Below are positions 26,626-34,300 of a stretch of DNA of 64,000 nucleotides, one piece after another (position 1 is the stretch's first letter; each line of letters begins with the position of its first letter). The notes below the pieces were generated by a model that did no database searches, had not been told where the DNA came from, and saw nothing but the letters and a program-made list of their open reading frames with translations. The stretch spans positions 78,368-142,367 of the forward strand of contig CALIBN010000012.1 in NCBI GenBank assembly GCA_938045545.1, written 5' to 3'. Source of the DNA: an uncultured archaeon. Lineage in GTDB: Archaea > Thermoproteota > EX4484-205 > JAAOZP01. Made by a program: the position numbers and the translations under genes.

Positions 26626-28302
26626 CTAGGGTTGAACATACGTGAGTATCTTCCTTAGAAACCTTGTTTTTTCAAGAGAATCCCGAATGTTAAGGATTAT
26701 GCTCAGCATCGGGGAGACGATTCCTGGTGAAACAGACATTGTTTTCCCGCTTGCCATTCTACCGCCGACAATACTGTTGAACAAGAGGTCGAACTTGCCG
26801 TCAATCTCGTCCTGCGTAGAGGACACTACTGTGGCGGAGAAATCAGCCATCATCTCCTGAATCTTCATGATTCTTTCAAGAATCGGGGTCAATGCTTTTC
26901 TAGTCTTGCCGACAACATACTTCCATTCCGCCAGATTATTGGATAAAACTGTTGTCTGAAGCAGGGCTGGTTTCTTCCTTCTAAGCTCCTGCAGCAGTTT
27001 ATAAGCCTCAACGGATTCGCTGATCGAGCTTAGAATAACATCTTCCTCCTCCAGGATGCTGCTTAATGCTTGTCTAAGCATGCTCAGCTGCATCGCCCTA
27101 TCCGGAAGCCGGGCAGCATAGAGCCAAGGTACGACGCTCTCCATCTGGTCGACAACCTTGCTAGCAGAGTCGCGAACCAGCTTCAGCATCCTGCAGGATT
27201 CAGACGCTTCCCTAAGGGTCTCCTGGCCTACAGCCTCTGCGGATGGCATGCTAACCTTCTCCCTGCTCAAGTAATCTTTCAGCAGCACAGCATTTCCGAG
27301 CAGGCCATGCGTGAAAGGAGTTTTACAGCTCTCCACGTGAGAGAAGAAGAGAACGATCTTTCCAGATCCATGTTCAGTAAACCCGATGCTGCTAGCGCCC
27401 CCTATTTTTTTAAGCGCTTCCTCGTATGGTACACCATACTCCACGCTAGTAGAAGGCAGCACCATTTTTGCGAAAACCTGTTTAGCGTTAGTGATTTTAG
27501 CAATCGGGCCCGTGTGAAACATCGTGAGCTCACCCCTGTACCCTAGTGTCAACATTCCTCTCCGCGTAATCCTCGACTTGACGAGGCCTGTTACAGGGTA
27601 AGTCCTTAAAACCCCGCTTAGCCGCCTTCCTGAGAAAACAGGCCAAGAAGGCTCTGAAACCGTGTCGCTCAGGAGCTTGCACTCAACAACCTGCAGCTCG
27701 CTCCAGGCCTCTATCTCTCCGTACGCGGATATTGGCAGGTTAACTGGTTTAAGTGGAAGCAGTGCACCGGCGCATATTCCAACGTATATGCCTCCGGACT
27801 CTACGAATTGCCTGACCATCCTAGCTTCCTCTTTCCCGAGCGACCTGAGAATTTCAAAGCTATCTCCGCCGCCAACTATCAAGACGTCTAGAGCACGCAG
27901 GTCCTCCAGCGTTAACGGCCCTGGGAGTAGAGATATCCTCCTGAAACCCATGTTGAACAAAGCCTCCACAGTTTCTTTCAAGCAGGATACTGAAACCCCG
28001 TTTCCACTGTATAATCCGATGAGCGGGCTGCGCAACCAGGCAACGCTTTGCTGATCCATGGTTTTTAAAGGCTTCAACTCTACACCGTACTCTTCACCAA
28101 GATTCTTCGCCAAGTATTCCGAATAAACGTCTTCTACACCGATCACGAAGTCCCCGGGCTTAAGAACAGAGTCTCTGGAACCTCTTAGCTTCACGGCCCT
28201 GCCAACTTTAAACCCTGATTCGAGAAGATTATTTACAAGCCTATATGCGTTAGAATAGGCTTCTCCACCGCCTTTCTTAAACCGTGTCCTCCACCACTTC
28301 AA
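26626..28302 (-). CDS. BPL_N-type amidotransferase-like domain protein with long C-terminal helices
   Basis: Residues about 95-340 form a class I amidotransferase-like fold of the biotin-protein-ligase N-terminal type: a strand with VLIVGGGDSFEILRSL, the cysteine elbow GICAGALLPL, and a late strand with GKIVLFFSHVE. The canonical catalytic pair is not complete, so it may bind rather than hydrolyse. The C-terminal 200 residues are helical, with long heptad-like stretches (KVVDQMESVVPW and later LLQELRRKKPAL). The stop codon abuts that of carB in convergent orientation with no spacer. Upstream in the same direction is the GH3-like gene, 48 bases away; cotranscription is likely. Function unknown. 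Confidence 0.7.
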   Translation of the reverse strand: MKWWRTRFKKGGGEAYSNAYRLVNNLLESGFKVGRAVKLRGSRDSVLKPGDFVIGVEDVYSEYLAKNLGEEYGVELKPLKTMDQQSVAWLRSPLIGLYSGNGVSVSCLKETVEALFNMGFRRISLLPGPLTLEDLRALDVLIVGGGDSFEILRSLGKEEARMVRQFVESGGIYVGICAGALLPLKPVNLPISAYGEIEAWSELQVVECKLLSDTVSEPSWPVFSGRRLSGVLRTYPVTGLVKSRITRRGMLTLGYRGELTMFHTGPIAKITNAKQVFAKMVLPSTSVEYGVPYEEALKKIGGASSIGFTEHGSGKIVLFFSHVESCKTPFTHGLLGNAVLLKDYLSREKVSMPSAEAVGQETLREASESCRMLKLVRDSASKVVDQMESVVPWLYAARLPDRAMQLSMLRQALSSILEEEDVILSSISESVEAYKLLQELRRKKPALLQTTVLSNNLAEWKYVVGKTRKALTPILERIMKIQEMMADFSATVVSSTQDEIDGKFDLLFNSIVGGRMASGKTMSVSPGIVSPMLSIILNIRDSLEKTRFLRKILTYVQP

Positions 28303-28350
28303 CGTTCCCAGAGAAGCATCAGCCAGTATTTAATCTCATCTGAATAACTC

Positions 28351-29895
28351 CTACAACCCTATTTTAATAGGTGTTTTCCCTGCTGGTTTAAACTTGCCCT
28401 TTAAAACCTTCAAAGCAGCCTTGACGGCGGTTAAACTCGGGGTGAAAGCAGCAACACAGATCTTAGCACTGCTCAACTGGGGCAGATCCTCAGGGGCTCC
28501 GAGCGAGATGACTATGCTCTCCCTAAAGAACTCCACAAGCTTTTTAAGCATGGATAGCTCCCGCCTGTTTTCCTGGGTGTTGTAAGCCAGTGCTAAGAGA
28601 AGCGTGTTGCTAGGGGTGCTTCTGTAAATCTCACCCAGCTTCTTGCCAGAAATCTCTTCGAAGCGCTCTAAAAGGTTGAACCCTCCAAGCTCTTCCCTCA
28701 AGACTTCTTCAAGGGCGATCCTGCCTGGCTCCCCCAGCTGGTCTTCAAACTTACCTGTGACGACGACTAGAGGTTTACCCAGCCATCTTAAGGGGAGTTC
28801 CTCAACACCCTTCACCAGCGTTATGCTCCGAATAAATATCTTCCAAGCCTTAGTCCGGTTTATAATGCTGCCACGTGTTTTCTCAGGAGTCTTTTTAAAC
28901 TTTTCAAACTTTCTAAGTTTAAAACTGAGCACTTCTAAAGCACTGCTTCTTATCCTTTCATATAAACTCCTGTCCCCTTTAGCTTTCTCAAGAATACTGT
29001 TCAAAACCTCCTGTGTTTTTTCCATTCTTCTCGAAGGCACCACTATATGGTTGCCCGCCTTCAAGGCTTTCACCACAGCTTCTTCCAGGTCAAAGTTTTC
29101 CGATACCTGCTTATCATCCAAATAATCCGTCACGAGAAGATTTTTAAAACCCATTTCCCGCTTAACTATTCTCTCAACAACCTTTGGCGATAACGAGGAG
29201 GGTGTGTCCACGTCCCCCGCAGCCGGAAGAGGGCTGTGCCCAATCACAACCCCCTCGACGCCCGATTTAAATGCCTGTTGAAAAGGCTTGAAGTCTCTTC
29301 TGAGAAGCCCGTTAAGGTCTTCAGCCTCGCCACCATGCTTCTCAAGCCTACCAGGGAAATATTTGACGAAAGATAAGACACCACCGTTTCTAAGACCCCT
29401 TATGTAGCTGACAACGTAGCCGGATACTTCATCAGGCTCATCCCCAAAGCAGTTTTCACCCATTCCGGGGGAATAAAGGTTCGCCACCGGCGCCAAGTTA
29501 GTGTTAATGCTGAGCGTCCTTAATTCTAAGGCGGTCACGTAACCGGTCATGTAGGCTGACTTCACCTCTCCGGTTGCACTCACGCCCATTTGGCTGGGCA
29601 ACTCGGTTAAAGGCGGGTGAAGACCCTCAAGCCCCTTGCCCTCGTGCTCAGCAGCAATTATGAGGGAGAAGCCTAGGGCTCTCCTGTATGAGGCAGCCAG
29701 CTCCTTCAACAAGTAGCCTGGATTCTTAAGCCCGGAAAGGGCTTTCCTTCCGATTATCACGCCGCTTAAAGCGTTATCCAAAACAATTTTTTCAAGCTCG
29801 CTGAAGTTTTTCACCTCGTTAACATAGCCCATCACTGTTTGGCCGGCGATTTTTTCGAAAGGCGTTCTCTGAACGATCCGCTCCAGCGTGACCAT
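28351..29895 (-). CDS. GH3-like glycosidase (beta-N-acetylhexosaminidase type) with altered general acid/base
   Basis: The first 330 residues match the GH3 N-terminal barrel as in NagZ: EHEGKGLEGLHPPLTELPSQ, INTNLAPVANLYSPG, then VKYFPGRLEKHGGE and the Asp-bearing strand LLVTDYLDD. The NagZ KHFPGHG motif with its catalytic His is changed to KYFPGRL, while the TD nucleophile is kept. A C-terminal Rossmann-like domain follows (residues 370-514). No signal peptide is evident. It is followed by the BPL_N-like gene in the same direction. Possible roles include cleavage of an amino-sugar glycan of the cell surface; the missing His makes activity uncertain. Confidence 0.75.
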   Translation of the reverse strand: MVTLERIVQRTPFEKIAGQTVMGYVNEVKNFSELEKIVLDNALSGVIIGRKALSGLKNPGYLLKELAASYRRALGFSLIIAAEHEGKGLEGLHPPLTELPSQMGVSATGEVKSAYMTGYVTALELRTLSINTNLAPVANLYSPGMGENCFGDEPDEVSGYVVSYIRGLRNGGVLSFVKYFPGRLEKHGGEAEDLNGLLRRDFKPFQQAFKSGVEGVVIGHSPLPAAGDVDTPSSLSPKVVERIVKREMGFKNLLVTDYLDDKQVSENFDLEEAVVKALKAGNHIVVPSRRMEKTQEVLNSILEKAKGDRSLYERIRSSALEVLSFKLRKFEKFKKTPEKTRGSIINRTKAWKIFIRSITLVKGVEELPLRWLGKPLVVVTGKFEDQLGEPGRIALEEVLREELGGFNLLERFEEISGKKLGEIYRSTPSNTLLLALAYNTQENRRELSMLKKLVEFFRESIVISLGAPEDLPQLSSAKICVAAFTPSLTAVKAALKVLKGKFKPAGKTPIKIGL

Positions 29896-30019
29896 TACCT
29901 ACTCGTTCACCATCCTTCCACCGCCTGACGTTTTTATCAGATGGCTCACCGTGTCACTCTGCTTTGAAATCCCTATAAGGATTTCCATATCGTTTAAAAA
30001 CGGTTTTCCCAGGGCGTGT

Positions 30020-30349
30020 TCAACATTTTTCCATGAACTCTCTCAGCCGGATGCCTCCTTGCCTACTAATCTTTTCACCGGGTGTGAAAACCCTTATGTC
30101 GCCGTATCCGAAGTCCACTACGACGTAGAGTGGAAACCCCTCGATTTCACGGGGAATCGACCCATGCACGTATAACAAGCGTTTACTAGTGGACTTAACC
30201 TGCATCAGGATACACTTGCCCCTCCTGAGGCAAACCAGGTCTGCCGGCCCAAGGCTTCCTCCCGACCTAACGGTCGTCCAGCCGTACTTGCGGAGAAACA
30301 TTCTGATCTTACGCTCAGCAAGATAGCCTTTCCTCCTAGGAGGAGCCAT
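30020..30349 (-). CDS. hjc: Holliday junction resolvase Hjc
   Basis: Archaeal resolvase that cuts four-way junctions during recombination. The 109 residues show the PD-(D/E)xK nuclease plan: Glu12 in KGYLAERKI, Ser29-Gly-Gly in VRSGGSLGPADLV with Asp37, and the QxK motif in LMQVKSTSK at residues 50-52. Most Hjc proteins have Glu in place of Gln50 (IEVK); Gln is a known variant in this nuclease superfamily but is worth a check. It follows apgM in the same direction with a ten-base gap, so both may be one transcript. Confidence 0.88.
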   Translation of the reverse strand: MAPPRRKGYLAERKIRMFLRKYGWTTVRSGGSLGPADLVCLRRGKCILMQVKSTSKRLLYVHGSIPREIEGFPLYVVVDFGYGDIRVFTPGEKISRQGGIRLREFMEKC

Positions 30350-30359
30350 GGGGCGCGAC

Positions 30360-31547
30360 CTAAACCCTTCTAATCAATTTAACGATTTCCATCCCGTCGA
30401 CGAGCCCAAACGACCCTCTAAGCCCAGAATCCTCGTCGAAAGGAAGCCCGTCTCCGTTCAACCCTGGTTTCATCACGGCGAAAGGAGTCGGGTCTAACGT
30501 ATGGTTTCTAACAGAAACGGGTGTCGGATGGTCTATCAGGATGCTTATCGAAACGTTTTCCTCAACGCTGGCAAGTACGCTGTCAAGTATTTTCTTGAAA
30601 AGCCTCTTATCCATCTCTTCAATAACCTTCACCTTGGTTTCGAAAGAGCCCTCGTGACCCGCCTCGTCGGGAGACTCGACATGCAGATATACGAAGTCTG
30701 ATTCCTCGAGAGCTTTAACCGCGTAAACCGCCTTGTTCTCGTAGCTAGTATCGTAGTAGCCGGTTGCGCCAGGTACGTCAGGCACATGCATCTGGGCGAG
30801 CCTACCAATTCCCTTTATCAGGTCCACTGCAGCTATAACCGCACCTCTTAAGCCGTGTTTCAAGACGAAAGGCTCCAGATTTGGCATTCTGCCCTGCCCC
30901 CATATCCAGGCCATGTTCGCAGGCTTCTCCCCCTTATTTTGCCTACGGATGTTCACCTGGGTTTCAGACAGAACACTGATCGACTCAACCATCATCCTGT
31001 TGAGCAGCCTAGAGTCCTCGTTATCTGGCTTCAACAAGTGCTTACCGTATTCCTCGCCGACAATATCGTGCGGCGGAGTAGCCTTCAACCCCTGCCCCCG
31101 CTTGGAGACGAAAATATTCCTGTAGCTGACACCCGTATAAAACCTTCCGATACTGCTGAACCTCTTGTTCAACTCCGATATCAAAACTTCAGCCTCGCTC
31201 GTAGTAATATGGCCCCCCGAGTAATCTGCAACCCTGTTTTCTTCAACAGTTATGAGATTACACCTGAAAACAACCTCGTCATCCCCGGCCCTTATGCCTC
31301 TGGCCGCAGCCTCCAACGGGCCTCTCCCAGTGTAGCAAGAGCTAGGATCATACCCAAGCATGATGAGGTTTGCAACATCGCTTCCACGAGGCAGGCCCGG
31401 CCGGAGTGTTCGGAGCATACCCATTCTCCCTCTCCTAGCTATTTCATCCATGTTTGGCTTCTCCGCCACTTGAAGAGGGGTTTTACCGTTCACCTCCTCA
31501 ACTGGGTAGTCCGCCATTCCGTCGCCAACTATTACCAGGTACTTCAA
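30360..31547 (-). CDS. apgM: 2,3-bisphosphoglycerate-independent phosphoglycerate mutase, archaeal type (copy 1)
   Basis: Interconverts 3- and 2-phosphoglycerate in glycolysis and gluconeogenesis. It belongs to the alkaline phosphatase superfamily: the N-terminal metal site VGDGMADYP, the phosphate-accepting Ser in RGSDVANLIMLGYDP at about residue 60, and the later metal ligands in LHVESPDEAGHEG and ILIDHPTPVSVRNHT. The length of 395 residues is normal. A second paralogue lies at 50393-51721. This copy is transcribed with hjc downstream and divergent from the small gene at 31633. Confidence 0.92.
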   Translation of the reverse strand: MKYLVIVGDGMADYPVEEVNGKTPLQVAEKPNMDEIARRGRMGMLRTLRPGLPRGSDVANLIMLGYDPSSCYTGRGPLEAAARGIRAGDDEVVFRCNLITVEENRVADYSGGHITTSEAEVLISELNKRFSSIGRFYTGVSYRNIFVSKRGQGLKATPPHDIVGEEYGKHLLKPDNEDSRLLNRMMVESISVLSETQVNIRRQNKGEKPANMAWIWGQGRMPNLEPFVLKHGLRGAVIAAVDLIKGIGRLAQMHVPDVPGATGYYDTSYENKAVYAVKALEESDFVYLHVESPDEAGHEGSFETKVKVIEEMDKRLFKKILDSVLASVEENVSISILIDHPTPVSVRNHTLDPTPFAVMKPGLNGDGLPFDEDSGLRGSFGLVDGMEIVKLIRRV

Positions 31548-31632
31548 GCCTCCTCTCCAACTATTAGAAAAGTTTTAAGATTTTCGAGCATGTTGAATAA
31601 ACTTATTAGGCTTACGCATTTGAAAAACCAGG

Positions 31633-31950
31633 TTGAAGAGGAAGACGGAACAGTTGGATAAAATACTCGAGATGCTCGCTAGGAAAAGGCTTGAAGAGGC
31701 TGAGAAGCAGCTGGATGCTTTTAAGCCCAGCGGAGGATACGAGGCTGGCTACCTTAGAGGCTTAAGAGGCATTCTTCAAACGCTTAGGAGGCCTGTTGAA
31801 GGAAGCATTATGGGAGAGCCTGCAGAGGAATTGGAGAAGCATGTGAAAAGCCTCATGGAAACGGTTGAAACACATTACTTAAGTCAGGAGGAGGAGGGGT
31901 TTTTCGCAGCCTGGGTTGACTTTCTTGGGAAACTATCCGGAGGGGAATAG
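31633..31950 (+). CDS. Small helical protein of unknown function
   Basis: A 105-residue, mostly helical acidic protein beginning at TTG (31633) or at an in-frame ATG at 31669. The sequence shows TPR-like amphipathic helices (MLARKRLEEAEKQLDAF and YLRGLRGILQTLRRP). I do not recognise the family, but the composition and the tidy position between apgM and the membrane gene support a real gene. Its 3' end overlaps the convergent membrane gene by 18 bases. Confidence 0.6.
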   Translation: MKRKTEQLDKILEMLARKRLEEAEKQLDAFKPSGGYEAGYLRGLRGILQTLRRPVEGSIMGEPAEELEKHVKSLMETVETHYLSQEEEGFFAAWVDFLGKLSGGE

Positions 31951-32223
31951 AATGTTATACACTAGGAACCATGTGAAGAGCCAGGCTAGGAAGAAGCTTC
32001 CCACGCCTTCTTTCCAAGTTGCGCTCTCATCCTTAAGCCTACCCCTATATATTCTTTTGAAAAAATAGTAGGTTAAAAAGTATGCCAGAACCATGTTTAG
32101 GAAGGCGCTTATTATCGTGGAAGGGGGACGCCAGAAGAAGGCGTGTAAAACACCCAGAATGGCTCCTAGAGCAACCCTCGTCCAGTAAATGAGGCTTTCA
32201 GGTTTAAATCTGTACTCGCCCAT
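31933..32223 (-). CDS. Small membrane protein with three hydrophobic segments
   Basis: A 96-residue protein with hydrophobic segments at about residues 14-32, 35-55 and 70-93, and basic loops (FFKRIYRGRLKDES). The family is not recognised. Its ATG (32221-32223) is only five bases from the TTG start of the stranded original rqcH 5' end at 32229, so before the element inserted the two genes were a divergent pair sharing a very short promoter region. Confidence 0.65.
   Translation of the reverse strand: MGEYRFKPESLIYWTRVALGAILGVLHAFFWRPPSTIISAFLNMVLAYFLTYYFFKRIYRGRLKDESATWKEGVGSFFLAWLFTWFLVYNILFPSG
32203..32210 (+). promoter_or_regulatory. Original TATA box of rqcH, now stranded at the left end of the element
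   Basis: TTTAAATC is centred about 23 bases upstream of the TTG at 32229, right for a nearly leaderless archaeal transcript starting at the old rqcH start. It lies inside the coding sequence of the divergent membrane gene. After integration it would transcribe into the element instead of rqcH. Confidence 0.5.
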
Positions 32224-32228
32224 TCATC

Positions 32229-32260
32229 TTGAGCTTGAAAGCACCGAAAATAAGTCTTTC
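32229..32260 (+). pseudogene. Original 5' end of rqcH cut off by the integrative element
   Basis: From the TTG at 32229 the frame reads M-SLKAPKISLS, which matches SLKTPKISLSS at the start of the present RqcH (43075-43110). The last 17 bases are identical to 43090-43106 and the bases before are similar but not identical. After 32260 the frame runs into unrelated element sequence and stops about 26 codons later. This is best read as the native rqcH start left on the other side of an insertion. Confidence 0.75.
32244..32260 (+). repeat. Left attachment site repeat (attL)
   Basis: The 17-base sequence CCGAAAATAAGTCTTTC occurs here and at 43090-43106 in direct orientation. It encodes the peptide P-K-I-S-L in the rqcH frame at both places. 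Confidence 0.75.
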
Positions 32261-32329
32261 TAAGAAGAATGGAGAAATCTCCCCGGCAACCCTCTTTTTT
32301 TCTCAACACCTCAGTCTAATTTCAAAAGA

Positions 32330-32350
32330 AGACCTCTAAGTCTTAGGTCT
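32330..32350. repeat. Inverted repeat near the left end of the element
   Basis: AGACCT at 32330-32335 and AGGTCT at 32345-32350, with CTAAG and CTTAG between them, make an almost perfect dyad. It lies just inside attL and after the helicase stop; it may be a terminator or a recombinase arm site. The rest of 32261-32478 shows nothing I can support. Confidence 0.35.
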
Positions 32351-32478
32351 CTGAACACACTAATCAAGCACTCTTACAACAATGTTCGGGAAGGTAGGAA
32401 GGGCGACAGGAAAGGCTTCGAAAAATTGGCACATGTTGAAGTTTAAAGTGTTTTAACGATCTTCATGCCTAACAATTT

Positions 32479-34299
32479 CTATGTCTTCCTAAAGAACTTC
32501 CAAGGTTTCCATTTTCGGGGAGGTCCTTCCCATTCAACCATTTTCTTCCTCTTATTTGGCTTCTGCGACCTTTCTTTCCATTCGATATCTTTCTTCTCCT
32601 CATTCAGCTTTTGCGATTTCTTTAAGCACTCATATACGAGTGCCTGCTCAGTTGGTGCATACACATCGCAGCTTTGACAGTAAAATGGAATTTGATCCTC
32701 CTTCGTAGCTGGAACAGGTTTTTCCTTCACTTTACCTTCTCTTCTACTTCCTATTTCAAAGGTTTCGAATTCTCCTACTTTGACTTCTCCGCGTGCCAAG
32801 GGGACTTCTCCATAACCCTCAAGGTCTTTCTTTATCTCACTGGACCCTACGGGACTTTTTCCAATTTCAACTCGCTCCGCAACATTTTCATGCCTAGAGG
32901 CCTCTGTGAAATCGATAAGAACAGCATAAGGTTCGCTCCGTAGTTTGAGGCTGTCCTCAGCTGCTTTCTCATCCGGTTTCCTAAGCACCCTTCCACGGAT
33001 CTGGATGTAGCTCAGGGGGGACCTAACTGGTCTGGCAATTATCAATACCTCTAGGTTCTTATCGTCAAAACCCATTTTAGCCATGTCCACAGTAACGAGA
33101 ATTCCCTCTTTCTTTTTTCTAAATTCTGAAAGAACCTCCTCCGCTTCGTCAATATTATAGTGTGCTACAGAGACTAGGTTATTCCTGTGACAAAGATCTC
33201 TAATCTTGCTATCCAATTCCTTCTTTATCAAATCAGCCTCTCCCGTATTGGCTGCAACGACTAGGGTTTTAGGGATCCTCCTCTTAAGCGATTCTTCCCC
33301 AACCTCTTTCTTAAGGACTTCGATTATTTTCTCCGCATATTTCTCTGCCCTTTCATATATTGCGACCTGCCATTCATCTAATCTCCAAACCGGTTCTGAA
33401 AAACGATCTTTCTCTTCCAAGCGAATGCTATCTTTAACGACTTTTGTTATCGTCCGATATATCTTCAAACGCTCCATAAGGATGCCCATATCCATGGCCT
33501 TTCTAGTTGAGCAAGAATAGACGGGCTCTCCGAGGGCCTCCTTTGCCTCTTTAGTTGGCGTCGCGGACAATCCTAAGATGAATCTAATGTTCGCGATTTC
33601 TTGAAGAGTCTCGATTACTTTTCTGATTTCAGGACCCCAGTATGTGTGATGGACTTCGTCAAGAATTGCTGCGTATACTTCAGTGATCATGTCCTTAAAT
33701 TCAGAACCCTTCTCTGAGAATTGCCGGTTGAGTAGTTGTGGGGTAGTTGGAATCACCACGCTTATTATTCCTTCGTCTTTCAAAAGATATTGCAGATGTT
33801 TACCCTTAGTCTCCCACAACTCATTTGAGATAGGAGTATAAATCTGCATCTGTAAATCTTTTAGCTTTTTTAATAAAAGATCTCCCTCCTCTTTTGCTTG
33901 ATCTAGAAGTATTTCTAGTGGAGCCAGCCAGAGCACTTTATCACCTTTCCTCAAATCCTCTCTAAGGAAAAGGTAGAGGAGAAAAGTGAATGCGAGCCTA
34001 GTCTTTCCCGTGCCGGTGGGCATGGCGATAATTCCAGATAGTTTATCGTGTTCCTTCTTAAGCAATTCATCCAACCGCTTGAGAGCCTCTTTCTGAATGT
34101 CGTTTAATTCATGGCCAGTTATCTCCTTCACCAGCTCGTTAAGCTGCTCTGGAGACACCACATTAGCCAAGACTCTGTCATACTGACTGGTGTTTCTCCA
34201 AAATAAGTTTTCCTTAAGGCCAGAGAAACGAGGGAAATAAACCCTTAGAGCATGATTTCCAAGATTTATAAGTAGTTGGAATATAGGAAGAGACAGCAC
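32479..34299 (-). CDS. SF2 DEAD/DEAH-type helicase of a restriction system
   Basis: A translocase-type ATPase: Walker A in MPTGTGKTRLAF at about residue 92, motif II DEVHH at about 213, motif III LSATPT, and motif VI QIRGRVLRKP near 430. The C-terminus has a long Lys/Glu-rich region with a lone CxxC (YCQSCD) and may contact the partner. It is divergent from the nuclease-methyltransferase gene; the two annotated starts are only one base apart. The GTG at 34299 leaves no promoter room, and the partner's TATA box (34265-34272) lies within this frame, so the real start may be further in, for example at the GTG codons of ANVVSPEQL around 34157-34162. It resembles restriction helicase subunits more than DNA repair helicases. 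Confidence 0.8.
   Translation of the reverse strand: MLSLPIFQLLINLGNHALRVYFPRFSGLKENLFWRNTSQYDRVLANVVSPEQLNELVKEITGHELNDIQKEALKRLDELLKKEHDKLSGIIAMPTGTGKTRLAFTFLLYLFLREDLRKGDKVLWLAPLEILLDQAKEEGDLLLKKLKDLQMQIYTPISNELWETKGKHLQYLLKDEGIISVVIPTTPQLLNRQFSEKGSEFKDMITEVYAAILDEVHHTYWGPEIRKVIETLQEIANIRFILGLSATPTKEAKEALGEPVYSCSTRKAMDMGILMERLKIYRTITKVVKDSIRLEEKDRFSEPVWRLDEWQVAIYERAEKYAEKIIEVLKKEVGEESLKRRIPKTLVVAANTGEADLIKKELDSKIRDLCHRNNLVSVAHYNIDEAEEVLSEFRKKKEGILVTVDMAKMGFDDKNLEVLIIARPVRSPLSYIQIRGRVLRKPDEKAAEDSLKLRSEPYAVLIDFTEASRHENVAERVEIGKSPVGSSEIKKDLEGYGEVPLARGEVKVGEFETFEIGSRREGKVKEKPVPATKEDQIPFYCQSCDVYAPTEQALVYECLKKSQKLNEEKKDIEWKERSQKPNKRKKMVEWEGPPRKWKPWKFFRKT
34265..34272 (+). promoter_or_regulatory. 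TATA box of the nuclease-methyltransferase gene
   Basis: TTTATAAG lies 29-36 bases before the ATG at 34301. It is the only good TATA-like box there and points to a nearly leaderless transcript. Confidence 0.5.
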
Positions 34300-34300
34300 T

